A stretch of DNA of 64,000 nucleotides from Pseudomonas sp. GV085 (GCF_003050925.1 NZ_QAOV01000002.1:434001-498000), one strand, 5' to 3'. Positions 9,044-21,491 are shown, counted from the first letter of the stretch. Notes: a model not told the origin generated them from the letters alone. A program made the numbers and translations.

Positions 9044-11161
9044 TCATGTCATCGACATTTCGCGCTCGGCACTGGCTTTCAACTGCTCGACCAATTGCTC
9101 CCCGCGATGGATTTCCACCATGAAGCCTGCGGCCGGCAACGGATGCCCCAGCAGGTACCCCTGCAACGAATCGCAACCGAGCTGGGTCAGGAAGTCCTGC
9201 TGCACGCCCGTCTCCACACCTTCGGCGACGATGCGCAACCCCAGCGCCTGGCCGAGGGCGACGATGGCCGAAACGATGGCGGCGTCATCGCTGTCGTGCT
9301 CCAGGTCGCGGACAAAACCGCGGTCGATCTTCAGTTCGTTGGCCGGCAGGCGCTTGAGGTACATCAAGCTCGAATAGCCAGTACCAAAATCGTCGATGGA
9401 CAGGTCGACGCCCATTTCCGACAGTTCCTGAAGCACCGTCATGCTCGCATCGGCATCGCTCATGGCCGTGGTTTCGGTGATTTCCAGGGTCAGGCTGTTG
9501 GCCGGCAGTTGGTGTGTCGCCAGCGCTTTGGCGACGCTCTGGACCAGCCCGGAATGACAGAACTGGATAGCCGAAAGGTTCACCGCAATGCGCCAATCGG
9601 TGTAGCCCGACACGTACCACTCGCGCATCTGGCGGCAGGCTTCGTTGAGCACCCACTCGCCAATCGGGATGATCAGGCCGGTTTTTTCCGCCATTTCGAT
9701 GAATTTGTCCGGTAACAGCAGCCCTTGCGTCGGGTGCTCCCAGCGCAACAAGGCCTCGGCGCCCACCGGACGGCCATTGGCGGCGTCGAACTTGGGCTGG
9801 TAATACAGGCTGAATTCCTTTTGTTCCACGGCATTGCGCAAGTCCTGCAGCAATTGCAGCTGTTTGCGGGCGTTGCTGTTCATCGAGGCATCGAAAAAAC
9901 TGTAGCCGTTTTTACCCGCGCCCTTGGCGTGATACATCGCCGCGTCGGCGTTCATCAGCAACTCGTGGGCGGACTGCCCATTACCGGGGTAGAGCGCGAT
10001 GCCGACGCTGGCGGAAATGTGCAAATCATGTTCGGCAACCCGGAACGCCCGCGCGATCAGCCCGACCTGACGGGCCGCGAGGCTCAAGGCGTCGTTCTGT
10101 TCGCTCAATTGCACCAGCAACACGAACTCATCGCCGCCGATCCGCGCCAGGGTGTCCTGGCTGCGCAAGTCTTCGCGCAGGCGCACGGCCACTTCGCGCA
10201 ACAGCAAATCACCCATATGGTGACCAAAGGCATCGTTGACCGGTTTGAAGCCGTCCAGATCGATGAACATCAGGGCAAAGCAGCCACCCTGTTCCCGGAC
10301 CCGCGACATGGCCTGATCGATACGATCGGCAAGCAACATCCGGTTCGGCAACCCGGTCAGGGTGTCATGCAGAGCCAGTTGGGTCAGTTCACGGTTGGCC
10401 TCGGTCAGCGACTCAGCCAGGCTCGCGGTGCGGGCCTCCAGGCGCGCATCGAGGATCGAGGTCAGCAAAGCGATGCTCAGCACCGCCAGCGTGGTGACCA
10501 GCACCAGATTGTCCAGGCCCTTGCCGCTCAGGCCATTGACCGCCGCCCCGCAAAAACTGCCATCGGCAAAGCGTGCGGCGGCCATGCCGGTGTAGTGCAT
10601 GCCGACGATGGCGATACCCATGATCACGGCGGCACCACCACGGATCAGACGGACATAGGGCGTGTGCTGGCGCAGGCGGAAAGCAATCCACAATGCCGCG
10701 CCCGATGCACCGACCGCGATCAGAAGCGAAGCGCCGAACAACGTCGGATCGTAGTCGATGCCCGGTTGCATGCGCATAGCGGCCATGCCGGTGTAGTGCA
10801 TCGCACTGATGCCGGCGCCCATGACTAACGCGCCGAAGGCCAGCTGCCAGGCGGGCAATTGCGGTTGGCTGACCAGCCACAGTGCAAAACCGCTGGAGAG
10901 CACGCCAATCAGCAGCGACAACAGGGTGATCGTGCCGTCGTAGCCCAGATCGATCGGCAACTTGAACGCGAGCATGCCGATAAAGTGCATCGACCAGATG
11001 CCGATGCCCATGGCAACCGCCCCGCCCGCGGTCCACAAATGCACGGCGCGGCCTTTGGCGGTGGCAATACGTCCGGTCAGGTCGAGTGCGGTGTATGAGG
11101 CGAGAATCGCGACACAGAGCGAAATGATAACCAGGGTGGGGGAATAGCTGCCGATGGACAT
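9044..11161 (-). CDS. MHYT-GGDEF-EAL cyclic-di-GMP signalling protein (MucR-like)
   Basis: 705 aa. Seven hydrophobic helices in the first 250 residues carry three MHYT-type motifs (MHFIGM, MHYTGM, MHYTGM), proposed to bind copper and sense O2, NO or CO. A GGDEF cyclase domain follows with an intact GGDEF motif in RIGGDEFVLL (about residue 342). The EAL phosphodiesterase domain has an intact EALLRW (about 470), plus NLS, EITETT, DDFGTGYSSL, KIDRGFV and AEGVET. Both catalytic motifs look functional. The architecture is that of P. aeruginosa MucR (alginate) and NbdA (NO-induced dispersal); which it corresponds to needs alignment. The start MSIGSYSPTL follows a GAGAAG site; an in-frame start at 11251 is less likely. 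Confidence 0.93.
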   Translation of the reverse strand: MSIGSYSPTLVIISLCVAILASYTALDLTGRIATAKGRAVHLWTAGGAVAMGIGIWSMHFIGMLAFKLPIDLGYDGTITLLSLLIGVLSSGFALWLVSQPQLPAWQLAFGALVMGAGISAMHYTGMAAMRMQPGIDYDPTLFGASLLIAVGASGAALWIAFRLRQHTPYVRLIRGGAAVIMGIAIVGMHYTGMAAARFADGSFCGAAVNGLSGKGLDNLVLVTTLAVLSIALLTSILDARLEARTASLAESLTEANRELTQLALHDTLTGLPNRMLLADRIDQAMSRVREQGGCFALMFIDLDGFKPVNDAFGHHMGDLLLREVAVRLREDLRSQDTLARIGGDEFVLLVQLSEQNDALSLAARQVGLIARAFRVAEHDLHISASVGIALYPGNGQSAHELLMNADAAMYHAKGAGKNGYSFFDASMNSNARKQLQLLQDLRNAVEQKEFSLYYQPKFDAANGRPVGAEALLRWEHPTQGLLLPDKFIEMAEKTGLIIPIGEWVLNEACRQMREWYVSGYTDWRIAVNLSAIQFCHSGLVQSVAKALATHQLPANSLTLEITETTAMSDADASMTVLQELSEMGVDLSIDDFGTGYSSLMYLKRLPANELKIDRGFVRDLEHDSDDAAIVSAIVALGQALGLRIVAEGVETGVQQDFLTQLGCDSLQGYLLGHPLPAAGFMVEIHRGEQLVEQLKASAEREMSMT

Positions 11162-11381
11162 GGGGACTTCTCGTGCATGCCCCCCTTGTTGGTATTGATT
11201 CTCGCTGGGGGGCAAATGCGGCGATTGTACTGATTCCAAATGAGAACGCACTCACAAAATGAGCAAAGGGCCATCAGTCCGATGAAACGCTTGTTTTAAG
11301 GTTTTACATTAACTCTGGCATACCCGGACTCGAGGCTTGGATTACCGTGCCAGACACGTGCGTCAATAGCGAATGCACTAT

Positions 11382-11515
11382 TGTGGCGAGGGAGCTTGCT
11401 CCCGCTGGGCTGCGGAGCGGCCCCGAAACCTGACCCCAAAATCATTCAGAAGGATCACGATCGCAAGTTTTGCGAGTGCTTCGCGCTCGAGCGGGAGAAA
11501 GCTCCCTCGCCACAG
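11382..11515. repeat. REP palindrome pair
   Basis: The left arm begins TGTGGCGAGGGAGCTTGCTC and the right arm ends with its near-complement at 11515; one arm carries an A substitution (GGGAGAAAGC). Same family as 1943-2066. The rest of the 379-bp gap (11162-11540) holds the upstream region of the MHYT gene; I see no further gene there. Confidence 0.8.
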
Positions 11516-11540
11516 ACAAGTCACTCTGGGCACAAATGCA

Positions 11541-13022
11541 TTACTGGCTATCGCTCACCTGAAGCTGCCCATCCCAGCCACCTCCCAACGCGGCAATCAA
11601 CTGCACGCTGGCAATCAGGCGGCTTTGCAGCAGGTCCAGGTTACTGCGTTCATTGCTCAGCGCCGCGGCCTGGGTCACCACTACATCGATGTAGGCAATC
11701 AAACCGGCCTTGTACTGGTTCTGGGTCAGGCGTAGCGATTCACGGGCGGCGTCCAGTGCCTGTTGGCGCACGACGGCTTCGTCTTCAAGCACCTTGAGTT
11801 GCACCAGGAAGTTTTCCACCTCGCGGAATCCGTCCAGCACGGTCTGGCGGTATTTGGCCACCGTTTCGTCATAGGCCGCTTCACTGCGGTCGATTTCCGC
11901 CGAGCGCTGGCCGCCATCGAACAGGGTCATGGCCAATTGCGGTCCGACCGACCAGAAGCGGTTCGGCAGGCTGATCCAGTTGGAATAGGTGCTGCTGCTG
12001 TAACCGCCGTTCATGTTCAATGTCAGGTCGGGGTAATAGGCGGCCTTGGCCACACCGATGTTGGCGTTGGCGGCCATCACCGAACGCTCGGCGGAAGCAA
12101 TATCCGGACGCCGCTCCAGCAACTGCGAAGGCAAGGCCGGCGGCACTTGCGGCAACGGCGGAATGTCCTGGCTTTCCGCCAGGCTGAACTCCGAAGGCGG
12201 CAGGCCGATCAGCACGGCAATGGCGTTCTCGAACTGCGCGCGTTGCCAGATCAGGTCAATCATATCGGCTTCGGTGCCTTTAAGCTGCGTCTGGGCCTGG
12301 GCCACGGCGTCCTTGCCCGATACGCCGGCGCGGTATTGGTTCTCGGTCATCTTCAACGACCGCTGATAAGCATCGACCGTGTCCTGGAGCAAGCGCTTCT
12401 GGCCATCGATCACGCGTAACTGCAGGTAGTTCTGCACCAGTTCCGACTGCTGGCTCAAGCGCATCGCGGCCAGATCGGCAAAGCTGGCCTGGGCATTCGC
12501 GGTGTCGGCTTCGAGGCCCCGGCGCAGCTTGCCCCATACGTCCGCTTCCCAACTGACGCCCACCTGGGCGGAATACGTGTCGCGAATACCGCTGGACGAA
12601 CTGGTCAGGCTGGAATTGCTGCTGCCAGTGCCCTGACTTGAGCGGTTCTTGCTGACATTCAGGTCGACCGTCGGGAAAAACGCCCCGCGTGCGCTGCGCA
12701 CCAACGCCTGGGCCTGCCGGTACTGGGCTTCGGCCTGGGCGACGGTCTGGTTGGAGCTATTGAGCTTTTCGACCAGGTCGTTGAGCTGCCGGTCACCATA
12801 CAACTCCCACCAGGCGCCGCGCGCCAGGGCATCGCTCGGATTGGCCTGACGCCAGCCCTCTGCGGCCTTGTACTGCGCAGGCTCGGCGGTTTGCGGGCGC
12901 TGGTAATCCGGGCCGACGGCGCAGGCACTGAGCATTGCCACGCACAGTGACAGGCTCAACAGACGCGAGCCTCGAGCAATGAGCAGCGGTGCAGCCAGGT
13001 TGAAAAGCGAACGTTCAGTCAT
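11541..13022 (-). CDS. opmB: Outer-membrane efflux channel of the MuxABC system, OpmB
   Basis: 493 aa NodT-family TolC-like lipoprotein. The N-terminal signal ends in a lipobox (AMLSACAVGPDYQRP), so the mature protein is probably acylated at Cys. Two OEP repeats follow, with the usual LLERRPDIASAER and VGVSWEADVWGKLRRG segments. The start MTERSLFNL overlaps the stop of muxC as ATGA, indicating translational coupling. It is last of four genes (muxA-muxB-muxC-opmB), the order of PAO1 PA2528-PA2525. It provides the outer-membrane exit for the two RND pumps. Confidence 0.94.
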   Translation of the reverse strand: MTERSLFNLAAPLLIARGSRLLSLSLCVAMLSACAVGPDYQRPQTAEPAQYKAAEGWRQANPSDALARGAWWELYGDRQLNDLVEKLNSSNQTVAQAEAQYRQAQALVRSARGAFFPTVDLNVSKNRSSQGTGSSNSSLTSSSSGIRDTYSAQVGVSWEADVWGKLRRGLEADTANAQASFADLAAMRLSQQSELVQNYLQLRVIDGQKRLLQDTVDAYQRSLKMTENQYRAGVSGKDAVAQAQTQLKGTEADMIDLIWQRAQFENAIAVLIGLPPSEFSLAESQDIPPLPQVPPALPSQLLERRPDIASAERSVMAANANIGVAKAAYYPDLTLNMNGGYSSSTYSNWISLPNRFWSVGPQLAMTLFDGGQRSAEIDRSEAAYDETVAKYRQTVLDGFREVENFLVQLKVLEDEAVVRQQALDAARESLRLTQNQYKAGLIAYIDVVVTQAAALSNERSNLDLLQSRLIASVQLIAALGGGWDGQLQVSDSQ

Positions 13023-16000
13023 AGCGGAGTTTCCAGAGCAGCATCGGTACGCACCCCACGCCATTTATTGAAGCGATGGCGCAGTTTGTCGAGATAGAGG
13101 TAAACCACCGGGGTGGTATAGAGCGTCAGTACCTGGCTGAAGATCAGCCCGCCGATGATGGTCAGACCCAGCGGCTGGCGCATTTCCGCCCCTTCGGCAC
13201 GGCTCAGCAATAACGGCAAGGCACCGAGGATCGCCGCCAGGGTGGTCATCAGAATAGGTCGCAAACGTTGCAGGCAGGCACTGCGAATCGATTCCAGCGG
13301 TGCCATGCCCTGGTGTCGCTCCAGCTGCAACGCCAGGTCGATCATCAGAATCGCGTTTTTCTTCACCACGCCGATCAGCAGAAACAGCCCCAGCAATGAA
13401 ATCAGGCTGAACTCGCCGCCCAGCGCATAGATCGACAGCAATGCGCCGACCCCGGCCGACGGCAGGGTGGACAGGATGGTCAGCGGATGAATGTAGCTTT
13501 CGTACAACACGCCGAGCACCAGATACACAGCCACCAGCGCGCCGAGAATCATGAACGGCTGGCTTTTTTGCGTGGCGGCAAAGGCGTCGGCGGTGCCGGC
13601 CATTTTCACGATCACGTCTTCCGGCAGGCCGACCTTGGCAATCGCTCGTTCAATGGCGGCACTGCCCTGCTCCACGGTCACGCCTTCGGCCATGTCGAAG
13701 GCAATGCTTTCCGAAGCGAACTGGCCTTCGTGGCTGACCCGGTCGTTTTCCAGGCTGTTTTCGTAATGGGCGATGGTTGACAGTGGAATCCGTGCGCCAT
13801 CAGCGGTAATCACCTGGACCTGCTTGAGAGTGATCGGGTCCTGGGCGTATTTCGGATTGACCTCCATCACCACCTGATACTGGTTGAGGCTGTCGTAGAT
13901 GGTCGAAATCTGTCGCTGACTGTAGGCGTTGTTCAGCACCGCCGTGACCATGTCCATGTCGACACCCAGGCGCTTGGCCTGGTCGCGGTCGACGATCAGC
14001 GTCACTTGCCGGGCGCCCCGGCCTTCCCGCGCATCGATCGCCGTCAGCTCCGGCAAGGCCCTGAGCGCGGTGACGACTTTCGGATACCACTCGCGCAACG
14101 ACCCCAGGTCACCGCTTTGCAGGATGTAGGAATATTGCGAGGAGGTCTGCTCGCGGCCGCCGCCGAATTGCAGGTCCTGATCAGCCATGAGCATCAGTTG
14201 TGCGCCTGGGACCTTGGGCATTTCCTTGCGCAGACGCTCGATGACCTTTTGCGCGGAAATGTTGCGTTCCTTGATCGGCTTCAGGCGCACCAGCATGAAG
14301 GCGTTGTTGGTGCCGTTGTTACCGCCAATGAACCCGGCGACGCTTTCTACCGCCTCATCCTTCAACACCGCGCGGCGGAAAATCTCCATCTTCGGCTGCA
14401 TCACACTGAACGACAGGCCGTCGTCGCCGCGCACGAAACCGATCAGTTGGCCGGTATCCTGCTGTGGCATAAATGTTTTAGGAACAACCACATACAACGC
14501 GATATTCACGCCAATTGTCACGAATAGACTGAGCAAGGTCAGGCGCTTGTGGCGCAGCACCCAGTCGAGGCTGGTGGCGTATTTGCCGACCATCCAGTCG
14601 TTGGCCCGCCGGCTCCAGCGTTGCAGGCGGTTCTCCTGCCCCGGCGTGTGCGGCTTGAGCCAGCGAGCGCAGAGCATCGGGGTCAGGGTCAACGACACCA
14701 CCAATGAGACCACGATGGCCGCTGCCAGGGTGATGGAGAATTCGCGAAACAGGCTCTCGATGATCCCGCCCATGAACAGGATCGACAGGAACACCGCCAC
14801 CAGCGACACGTTCATCGACAACAAGGTGAAACCGACTTCCTGGGCGCCGAGGTATGCCGCCTTCATCGGCTTTACGCCCTCGTCGATATGCCGGGATATG
14901 TTCTCCAGCACCACGATGGCATCGTCCACCACCAGCCCGGTGGCCAGGATCAACGCCATCAACGACAGGTTGTTCAGCGAAAAGCCATAGAGGTACATCA
15001 CGGCAAAGGTGCCGACCAGCGACACCGGCACCGCCAGGGTCGGAATCAACGAGGCGCGGAAGTTACCAAGGAACAGGAACACCACCAGGATCACCAGCGC
15101 CACGGCGATCAGCAGGGTCATTTCCGCTTCGTGCAGCGTGGCCTTGATCACCGGCGAGCGGTCCATGGCCAGGTTCAGCTTGACGCTGGCCGGCAACACC
15201 GCCTGCAACGCCGGCAACTGGGCCTTGATCTCGTTGACCGTCTCGATGATGTTGGCGCCGGCCTGCCGGTTGATCACCAGCAGTACCGCCGCGTCATCGT
15301 TGAAGAAACCGCTGTTGTAGCGGTCCTCGACGCTATCGCTGACCTTCGCTACGTCCTTCAGGCGCAGGGCCGCACCGCCGTTGTAGTGGATGATCAGCGA
15401 CTCGTAGTCCTTGGCTTTTTCCAGCTGGTCGTTGGCCTGGACCTGCCACAGCCGTTGGTCGTCTTCCACCGAGCCCTTGGGCCGGCGCACGTTGGCATTG
15501 GCGATGGTGTTGCGCACATCGTCCAGGGCCACGCCGTACTGGTTGAGCGACTGCGGTTCGAGTTCGATACGTACCGCTGGCAGGGAACTGCCGCCGATCT
15601 GCACCTCGCCGACGCCCTGCACCTGGGACAGGCTCTGGGACAGGATCGTCGAGGCCAGGTCATAGAGCTGGCCTTTTTCCAGCACATCCGACGTCAACGA
15701 CAGCACCATGATCGGCGCCTGGGACGGATTGACCTTCTTGTAGGTCGGCATGCTGCGCATCCCGCTCGGCAGCAAGTTGCGCGAGGCATTGATGGCCGCC
15801 TGCACTTCCCGCGCCGCGCCGTTGATGTCGCGGTCGAGGTCAAATTGCAGAATCACCCGGGTCGATCCCTGGCTGGACCGGCTGCTCATGGTGTTGACCC
15901 CGGCAATGGCGCCGAAAGAGCGTTCCAGCGGCGTGGCCACGGTGGACGCCATCACCTCGGGGCTCGCCCCCGGCAGGCTGGCCTGGACCACGATCACCGG

Positions 16001-16126
16001 AAAGTCCATTTGCGGCAGCGGCGACACGGGGAGCAAACCGAAGCTCACGCCGCCCAGCAGCATGATGGCCAGGCTCAACAACATGGTCGCGACCGGGCGC
16101 TTGATGAAAGGTCCGGAAAGGTTCAT
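13019..16126 (-). CDS. muxC: RND multidrug transporter MuxC (MdtC-type)
   Basis: 1035 aa inner-membrane RND pump with twelve predicted helices and two large periplasmic loops. The proton-relay aspartates are in [19 protein letters not shown] of helix 4. The N-terminus is [17 protein letters not shown], and [10 protein letters not shown] is present before the central cytoplasmic stretch. MuxB and MuxC act as a heteromeric pump, as MdtB and MdtC do in E. coli; the PAO1 system exports novobiocin, aztreonam, macrolides and tetracycline. Start and stop both overlap the neighbours by ATGA. Confidence 0.95.
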   Translation of the reverse strand: MNLSGPFIKRPVATMLLSLAIMLLGGVSFGLLPVSPLPQMDFPVIVVQASLPGASPEVMASTVATPLERSFGAIAGVNTMSSRSSQGSTRVILQFDLDRDINGAAREVQAAINASRNLLPSGMRSMPTYKKVNPSQAPIMVLSLTSDVLEKGQLYDLASTILSQSLSQVQGVGEVQIGGSSLPAVRIELEPQSLNQYGVALDDVRNTIANANVRRPKGSVEDDQRLWQVQANDQLEKAKDYESLIIHYNGGAALRLKDVAKVSDSVEDRYNSGFFNDDAAVLLVINRQAGANIIETVNEIKAQLPALQAVLPASVKLNLAMDRSPVIKATLHEAEMTLLIAVALVILVVFLFLGNFRASLIPTLAVPVSLVGTFAVMYLYGFSLNNLSLMALILATGLVVDDAIVVLENISRHIDEGVKPMKAAYLGAQEVGFTLLSMNVSLVAVFLSILFMGGIIESLFREFSITLAAAIVVSLVVSLTLTPMLCARWLKPHTPGQENRLQRWSRRANDWMVGKYATSLDWVLRHKRLTLLSLFVTIGVNIALYVVVPKTFMPQQDTGQLIGFVRGDDGLSFSVMQPKMEIFRRAVLKDEAVESVAGFIGGNNGTNNAFMLVRLKPIKERNISAQKVIERLRKEMPKVPGAQLMLMADQDLQFGGGREQTSSQYSYILQSGDLGSLREWYPKVVTALRALPELTAIDAREGRGARQVTLIVDRDQAKRLGVDMDMVTAVLNNAYSQRQISTIYDSLNQYQVVMEVNPKYAQDPITLKQVQVITADGARIPLSTIAHYENSLENDRVSHEGQFASESIAFDMAEGVTVEQGSAAIERAIAKVGLPEDVIVKMAGTADAFAATQKSQPFMILGALVAVYLVLGVLYESYIHPLTILSTLPSAGVGALLSIYALGGEFSLISLLGLFLLIGVVKKNAILMIDLALQLERHQGMAPLESIRSACLQRLRPILMTTLAAILGALPLLLSRAEGAEMRQPLGLTIIGGLIFSQVLTLYTTPVVYLYLDKLRHRFNKWRGVRTDAALETPL

Positions 16127-19100
16127 GGCTGCTCTACCGCTTCCACGGACTCAGGCTTGCGGCCCCAGCGCCGACCGAGACGGTCGAAATACAGGTAAAT
16201 CACAGGCGTGGTGAACAGCGTCAAAACCTGGCTCAGCAGCAGACCACCAACCATCACCAGACCCAGCGGCTGACGCAATTCTGCGCCGGAACCGGTGGCC
16301 AGCATCAACGGCACGGCACCGAACAACGCGGCCAGTGTGGTCATCAGGATCGGCCGGAAGCGCAGCAGCGCGGCCTGATAGATCGCCGTCTGCGGGTCCA
16401 TGCCCTGGTTGCGCTCGGCGTCGAGGGCGAAGTCGATCATCATGATCGCGTTCTTCTTGACGATGCCGATCAGCAAAATGATGCCGATGATCGCGATCAT
16501 GCCCAGGTCGTTGCCGCTGAGGATCAACGCCAGCAAGGCGCCCACCGCCGCCGACGGCAGGGTCGAGAGAATGGTAATCGGGTGGATGTAGCTCTCGTAG
16601 AGCACGCCCAGCACGATGTACATGGTCACCACCGCCGCCAGAATCAGCAGCAAGGTGCTCGACAACGACGCCTGGAACGCCTGCGCCGCGCCCTGGAATT
16701 GGGTCTGCACGCCAATCGGCATGCCGATGTCCTTCTGCACCTGCTCGATGATCTGCACTGCATGCCCCAGCGCCACGCCGGGCGCAAGGTTGAAGGACAT
16801 CATCACCGCCGGGAACTGGCCGATGTGGGTGATCGCCAGTTGCGCCTGACGCTCCTCGATATGCGCCAGGCTGGACAGGCGCACCTGGCCGCCATCGGTG
16901 GTCTTGACGTGAATCTGGTTCAACGCATCCGGGCCGATCTTCTCGCCGGACTGCGATTGCAGCACCACGCGGTATTGGCTTGCCTGGGTGTAGATGGTGG
17001 AAATCTGCCGCTGGCCAAAGGCGTCGTACAACGCATCGGTGATGTTCGACACCGACACCCCGACCCGCGACGCCGCATCGCGGTCGATCACCAGATAAAC
17101 CTGCAAGCCCTTGTCCTGTAAATCGCTGGCAACGTCGGTCAGTTCCGGCCGGTCGGCCAGGGCGTCGACCAGTCGCCCGCTCCACAGGCTCAGCAGCTCA
17201 GAATCCGGCGAAGACATGCTGAACTGGTACTGCGTGCGGCTGACCCGGTCTTCGATGGTCAGGTCCTGCACCGGTTGCATGAACAGGCGGATGCCGACCA
17301 GTTTGTCCAGCTCCGGTTGCAGCCGGGCAATCACTTGCGTTGCACTCAGATCACGGTCGTGGTGCGACTTGAGGTTGATCAATAACCGACCGCTGTTGAG
17401 GGTCGAGTTATCGCCATCCACGCCAATATAGGAGGACAGGCTCTCGACGGCCGGGTCGGCCAGAATGACCTTGGCCAGTTCCTGTTGGCGCTCGCTCATG
17501 GCGGCGAAAGAAATCGATTGCGGCGCTTCGGAAATACCCTGAATGACGCCAGTGTCCTGCACCGGGAAGAAGCCCTTGGGCACCACCATGTACAGGAATA
17601 CCGTCAGCACCAAAGTGCCAATGGCCACCATCAAGGTCAGCGGCTGGTGCTTGAGCACCCACTGCAACTTGCGTCCATAAGCGGCAATCATCCAGTCGAT
17701 GAATGCACCGCTGGCACGGTAGAAACGGCCCTGCTCTGCTTCCTTGGGTTCACGCTTGAGCAACCGCGCGCACATCATCGGCGTCAGGGTCAGGGAAACG
17801 ACCAGGGAAATCAGGATCGCCACCGCCAGGGTGATGGCAAATTCGCGGAACAGCCGCCCGACCACGTCCGCCATGAACAGCAGCGGGATCAGCACGGCGA
17901 TCAGCGACAACGTCAGGGAGATCAGGGTGAAGCCGATCTGCCTGGCGCCCTTGAGCGCGGCGTTCAGCGGGCTGTCGCCCTCCTCGATAAAACGCGCAAT
18001 GTTCTCCAGCATGACGATCGCATCGTCCACCACGAAACCGGTGGCGATGGTCAGGGCCATCAGGGTCAGGTTGTTGACCGAGAACCCGGCCAGGTACATC
18101 ACGCCGAACGTACCGATCAACGACAGCGGCACGGCCACCGACGGAATGATCGTGGCGCTGGCGCGGCGCAGGAACAGAAAGGTGACCATGACCACCAGGG
18201 CGATGGCGATCAGCAATTCGTGCTGCACGTCCTTGACCGAGGCGCGGATGGTCTGGGTGCGGTCGGTCAGCACCACCACGTCGAGGCCGGCCGGCAGGTT
18301 GTCGGTGATGCTCGGCAGCAGGGCCTTGATCCGGTCCACCACTTCGATCACGTTGGCGCCGGGCTGACGCTGGATGTTCAGCAGCACGGCCTGGTTTTCG
18401 TTGGCCCACGCGGCGAGTCGCTCGTTCTCGGCGCCGTCGACGATTTCCGCCACGTCCTTGAGCCGCAACGGCGCACCGTTGGCGTAGGCCAGGATCAGGT
18501 TGGCGTAGTCCTTGGGTGAGGTCAGTTGATCGTTGGCATCGAGCATCGAGACCCGGGTCGGGCCGTCGAAGTTACCCTTGGGCTGGTTGACGTTGGAGGC
18601 GCCGATCAGGGTGCGCACGTCCGAAAGGTTCAGACCATTGGCGGCCAGCGCTTCCGGATTGACCTTGATGCGCACGGCCTGGCGTTGGCCGCCGGCAATG
18701 CTGACCATGCCGACACCGCTGATCTGGGCGATTTTCTGCGCCATGCGGGTGTCGACCAGATCGTTGAGCTTGGGCAACAGCATGGTCTTGGAGGTGATGG
18801 CCAGGGTCAGCACCGGCGTATCGGCCGGGTTGACCTTGTTGTACACCGGCGGCGCCGGCAGGTCCTTGGGCAGCAAGTTGGTCGCGGCGTTGATCGCCGC
18901 CTGAACTTGTTGCTCGGCCACGTCCATGTTGATTTCGAGGCTGAACCGCAGGGTCAGTACCGACGCCCCGCCGGAACTGGTGGAAGCCATTTGCGTCAGG
19001 CCAGGCATTTGCCCGAACTGCCGCTCAAGCGGCGCGGTTACCGCGCTGGTCATGACATCCGGACTGGCGCCGGGATATAGCGTCATGACGCGAATGGTCG

Positions 19101-19227
19101 GGTAATCGACCTGGGGCAACGCCGACACCGGCAGCAGCCGATAGGCGATGACGCCGGCCAGGATAATCGCCAGCATGCTCAGCGTGGTGGCTACCGGGCG
19201 AAGGATGAACAGCCGCGAGAGATTCAT
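16123..19227 (-). CDS. muxB: RND multidrug transporter MuxB (MdtB-type)
   Basis: 1034 aa RND transporter, paralogous to the following gene. The N-terminus [17 protein letters not shown] and the helix-4 motif [19 protein letters not shown] are typical. The periplasmic domains include [15 protein letters not shown] and the C-terminal half has [13 protein letters not shown] and [18 protein letters not shown]. It is the second gene of the mux operon, joined by ATGA overlaps to muxA upstream (19224-19227) and muxC downstream (16123-16126). Having two non-identical RND subunits in one operon is the hallmark of the MdtABC/MuxABC class. Confidence 0.95.
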   Translation of the reverse strand: MNLSRLFILRPVATTLSMLAIILAGVIAYRLLPVSALPQVDYPTIRVMTLYPGASPDVMTSAVTAPLERQFGQMPGLTQMASTSSGGASVLTLRFSLEINMDVAEQQVQAAINAATNLLPKDLPAPPVYNKVNPADTPVLTLAITSKTMLLPKLNDLVDTRMAQKIAQISGVGMVSIAGGQRQAVRIKVNPEALAANGLNLSDVRTLIGASNVNQPKGNFDGPTRVSMLDANDQLTSPKDYANLILAYANGAPLRLKDVAEIVDGAENERLAAWANENQAVLLNIQRQPGANVIEVVDRIKALLPSITDNLPAGLDVVVLTDRTQTIRASVKDVQHELLIAIALVVMVTFLFLRRASATIIPSVAVPLSLIGTFGVMYLAGFSVNNLTLMALTIATGFVVDDAIVMLENIARFIEEGDSPLNAALKGARQIGFTLISLTLSLIAVLIPLLFMADVVGRLFREFAITLAVAILISLVVSLTLTPMMCARLLKREPKEAEQGRFYRASGAFIDWMIAAYGRKLQWVLKHQPLTLMVAIGTLVLTVFLYMVVPKGFFPVQDTGVIQGISEAPQSISFAAMSERQQELAKVILADPAVESLSSYIGVDGDNSTLNSGRLLINLKSHHDRDLSATQVIARLQPELDKLVGIRLFMQPVQDLTIEDRVSRTQYQFSMSSPDSELLSLWSGRLVDALADRPELTDVASDLQDKGLQVYLVIDRDAASRVGVSVSNITDALYDAFGQRQISTIYTQASQYRVVLQSQSGEKIGPDALNQIHVKTTDGGQVRLSSLAHIEERQAQLAITHIGQFPAVMMSFNLAPGVALGHAVQIIEQVQKDIGMPIGVQTQFQGAAQAFQASLSSTLLLILAAVVTMYIVLGVLYESYIHPITILSTLPSAAVGALLALILSGNDLGMIAIIGIILLIGIVKKNAIMMIDFALDAERNQGMDPQTAIYQAALLRFRPILMTTLAALFGAVPLMLATGSGAELRQPLGLVMVGGLLLSQVLTLFTTPVIYLYFDRLGRRWGRKPESVEAVEQP

Positions 19228-20540
19228 GCGCCGCCCTTTTTCGCCTTGTCGGTGGTCGCGGGCGTTGCCGCGTCGGCCGCCGACTTGCCTTGCAGGTGTT
19301 CGGTTGGCGTGGTCGGCACGTCCTGGCTGTCGTTGACCACCTCCACGTCGCTGCCGTCCTTCAGGCGGTCGGTGCCTTCCAGAACAACCCGCTCGCCCGC
19401 CGACAGACCTTCGGTGACCACGGTGTTCAGGCCGTCACTGGCGCCGACTTTCAACTGACGGATCCTGACCTTCTTGTCACCGTCCAGGGCATAGGCAAAT
19501 GTACCGTTGGTGCCGAACTGGATCGCGGCGGAAGGCGCGAGCACTACATCTTTTAGGGTGTCGGCCAACAGGCGCACATTGACGAACTGGTTGGGAAATA
19601 GCGACTGATCGCGGTTCTCGTAACGGGCCTTGAATTTCAGGGTGCCGGTGGTGACGTCGATCTGGTTGTCCAGGCTCTGCAGCACGCCAGTGGCCTGCAA
19701 TTTGGTATCACCGCGATCCCAGGCTTCAGCCGGCAATCTGGCACCGCTGCGATAACGGGCGAGTACGGTGTCGAGGCTGTTTTCCGGAAGAGTGAAGGCC
19801 ACGCTGATCGGTTGGGTCTGGGTGATGATCGCCAATGCGGTGGTGTCATTGGCGGCTACCAGGTTGCCGACGTCCAGTTGACGCAGGCCAACGCGACCGG
19901 TGATCGGTGCGCGGATTTTGGTGAATTCAAGGTTGAGTTTAGCGTCGTTGACCGCGGCCTGATTGGTCTTGACCGTGCCCTGGAACTGTCCGACCAGCGC
20001 TTCGGCGGTGTCCAGGGTCTGCTTGGCAATACTGTCTTCGCGATACAGGCCGCGATAGCGCTCGACGTCGACCTGGGCGTTTTTCAGCTGCGCCTGATTC
20101 TGCAGCAAGGTGCCTTCGGCCTGAAGCAAGGCGTTCTGGTAGGGGCGCGGGTCGATTTCGGCCAACAGGTCGCCAGCCTTGACCATCTGACCTTCTTCGA
20201 AATGGATCTTGACCAGCTCACCACCGACGCGACTGCGGACATTGATGGTGTTCAGCGCAGTGACCGTGCCCAGCGCCTTGAAGTACAGAGGGAAATCACC
20301 GGTGACTGCCGGAGCCACTCGCACCGGTACCGGCCCGGACGCCCCGCCGAATCCAGGTCGCATTCCACCTGACCTGCCGGTATGCCCGGCGACGGCTTTC
20401 TGCCCCGCAGCCTCTTTGGGTGCAGCGCTGCCGGGCCAGAATTTCCAGCACAGGGCGGCGATGACCAGCAGGACAAGCAGGCCGAACAGCCAGCGACGAG
20501 GACTACGGGAAGCGGAGGATTGCATTGAGTGATCAACCAT
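19224..20540 (-). CDS. muxA: Periplasmic adaptor protein MuxA (MdtA-type)
   Basis: 438 aa membrane-fusion protein. One N-terminal helix ([19 protein letters not shown]) anchors it in the inner membrane. A glycine-rich linker leads to the biotinyl-lipoyl halves ([20 protein letters not shown] and [20 protein letters not shown]), the alpha-hairpin, then the beta-barrel and membrane-proximal domains. The C-terminal tail is low in complexity and lysine/alanine rich. The start MVDHSMQSS is used; the second Met five codons later is also possible because neither has a clear ribosome-binding site. It is the first gene of the operon, and the promoter should lie in 20541-20700. Confidence 0.93.
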   Translation of the reverse strand: MVDHSMQSSASRSPRRWLFGLLVLLVIAALCWKFWPGSAAPKEAAGQKAVAGHTGRSGGMRPGFGGASGPVPVRVAPAVTGDFPLYFKALGTVTALNTINVRSRVGGELVKIHFEEGQMVKAGDLLAEIDPRPYQNALLQAEGTLLQNQAQLKNAQVDVERYRGLYREDSIAKQTLDTAEALVGQFQGTVKTNQAAVNDAKLNLEFTKIRAPITGRVGLRQLDVGNLVAANDTTALAIITQTQPISVAFTLPENSLDTVLARYRSGARLPAEAWDRGDTKLQATGVLQSLDNQIDVTTGTLKFKARYENRDQSLFPNQFVNVRLLADTLKDVVLAPSAAIQFGTNGTFAYALDGDKKVRIRQLKVGASDGLNTVVTEGLSAGERVVLEGTDRLKDGSDVEVVNDSQDVPTTPTEHLQGKSAADAATPATTDKAKKGGA

Positions 20541-20703
20541 TGGGCGCGTGGGCTTTTTTTACATGAGGGAACGATAAGCACTGGCGGGTTTTAAGCAAAG
20601 CGCCTTTACCGGCAATTTACCTTTGGCTTACGTAGCAGGAGTTTTGTGTAAGACACTGAAGCACAAATGAAAACGGCCTGAACAGAGGGTAATGCTGGTC
20701 AGT

Positions 20704-20801
20704 GCAGGAGCGAGCTTGCTCGCGATGGTCGTTAACGATAACGCATGTCTACTGACGAAACGCAGCGTTCTTGAGTCCATCGCGAGCAAGCTCGCTCCTA
20801 C
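20704..20801. repeat. REP palindrome pair
   Basis: The left arm GCAGGAGCGAGCTTGCTCGC begins at 20704 and the right arm ends GCGAGCAAGCTCGCTCCTAC at 20800; the spacer is about 50 bases. It sits in the 309-bp gap between muxA (which starts here) and tpx (which ends here); the rest of the gap is the muxA upstream region with no further gene seen. Confidence 0.85.
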
Positions 20802-20849
20802 AACAGCATTATTGACAGCGGGGGTGTCAACAATTGTAACGGTGCTTAC

Positions 20850-21350
20850 TTACTTCAAAACAGCGAGTGCCGCTTCGTAGTTCGGCTCGTCAGCGATTTC
20901 ACCGACCAGTTCGCTGTGCAGCACGTTGTCGTTTTCGTCCAGAACCACCACGGCACGGGCGGTCAGGCCTTTGAGCGGGCCGTCAGCGATGGCCACGCCG
21001 TAGTTCTGGATGAACTCGGCACCGCGCAGGGTCGACAGGTTCTGTACGTTTTCCAGGCCTTCGGCACCGCAGAAACGCGCCTGGGCGAACGGCAGGTCAG
21101 CGGAGATGCACAGCACAACGGTGTTGGCCACTTCGTTGGCCTTGGCGTTGAACTGGCGCACGGAGGTGGCGCAGGTCGGGGTGTCGATGCTTGGGAAGAT
21201 GTTCAGCACTTTGCGCTTGCCGGCAAAGTCTTTCAGGGTGACGTCGGACAGATTGCCAGCAACCAGGGAAAAGGCTGGCGCCTTGGAACCGGCTTGTGGC
21301 AGTTGGCCGTTGACTTGAACCGGGTTGCCTTTAAGAGTGACTTGAGCCAT
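20850..21350 (-). CDS. tpx: Thiol peroxidase Tpx
   Basis: 166 aa atypical 2-Cys peroxiredoxin that reduces H2O2 and alkyl peroxides using thioredoxin. The peroxidatic Cys60 is in [15 protein letters not shown] and the resolving Cys94 in ARFCGAEG; the family signature and length (about 165) fit. The start [12 protein letters not shown] is chosen because of the AAGGAC site upstream and the family N-terminus; an in-frame upstream ATG at 21437 is not needed. It is a single gene with its own promoter region. Confidence 0.96.
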   Translation of the reverse strand: MAQVTLKGNPVQVNGQLPQAGSKAPAFSLVAGNLSDVTLKDFAGKRKVLNIFPSIDTPTCATSVRQFNAKANEVANTVVLCISADLPFAQARFCGAEGLENVQNLSTLRGAEFIQNYGVAIADGPLKGLTARAVVVLDENDNVLHSELVGEIADEPNYEAALAVLK

Positions 21351-21491
21351 GAACGGAGTCCTTCTGACATTGGTGTGGAGAAATTTGACGAGGCCGAAGT
21401 TAACCACGAAATTGTCCGACGACCTACGGTCAAACATAAATTGTCATGTATCGGCGCACAAAACTGGATACAACCCACAGGGACAGCAGTG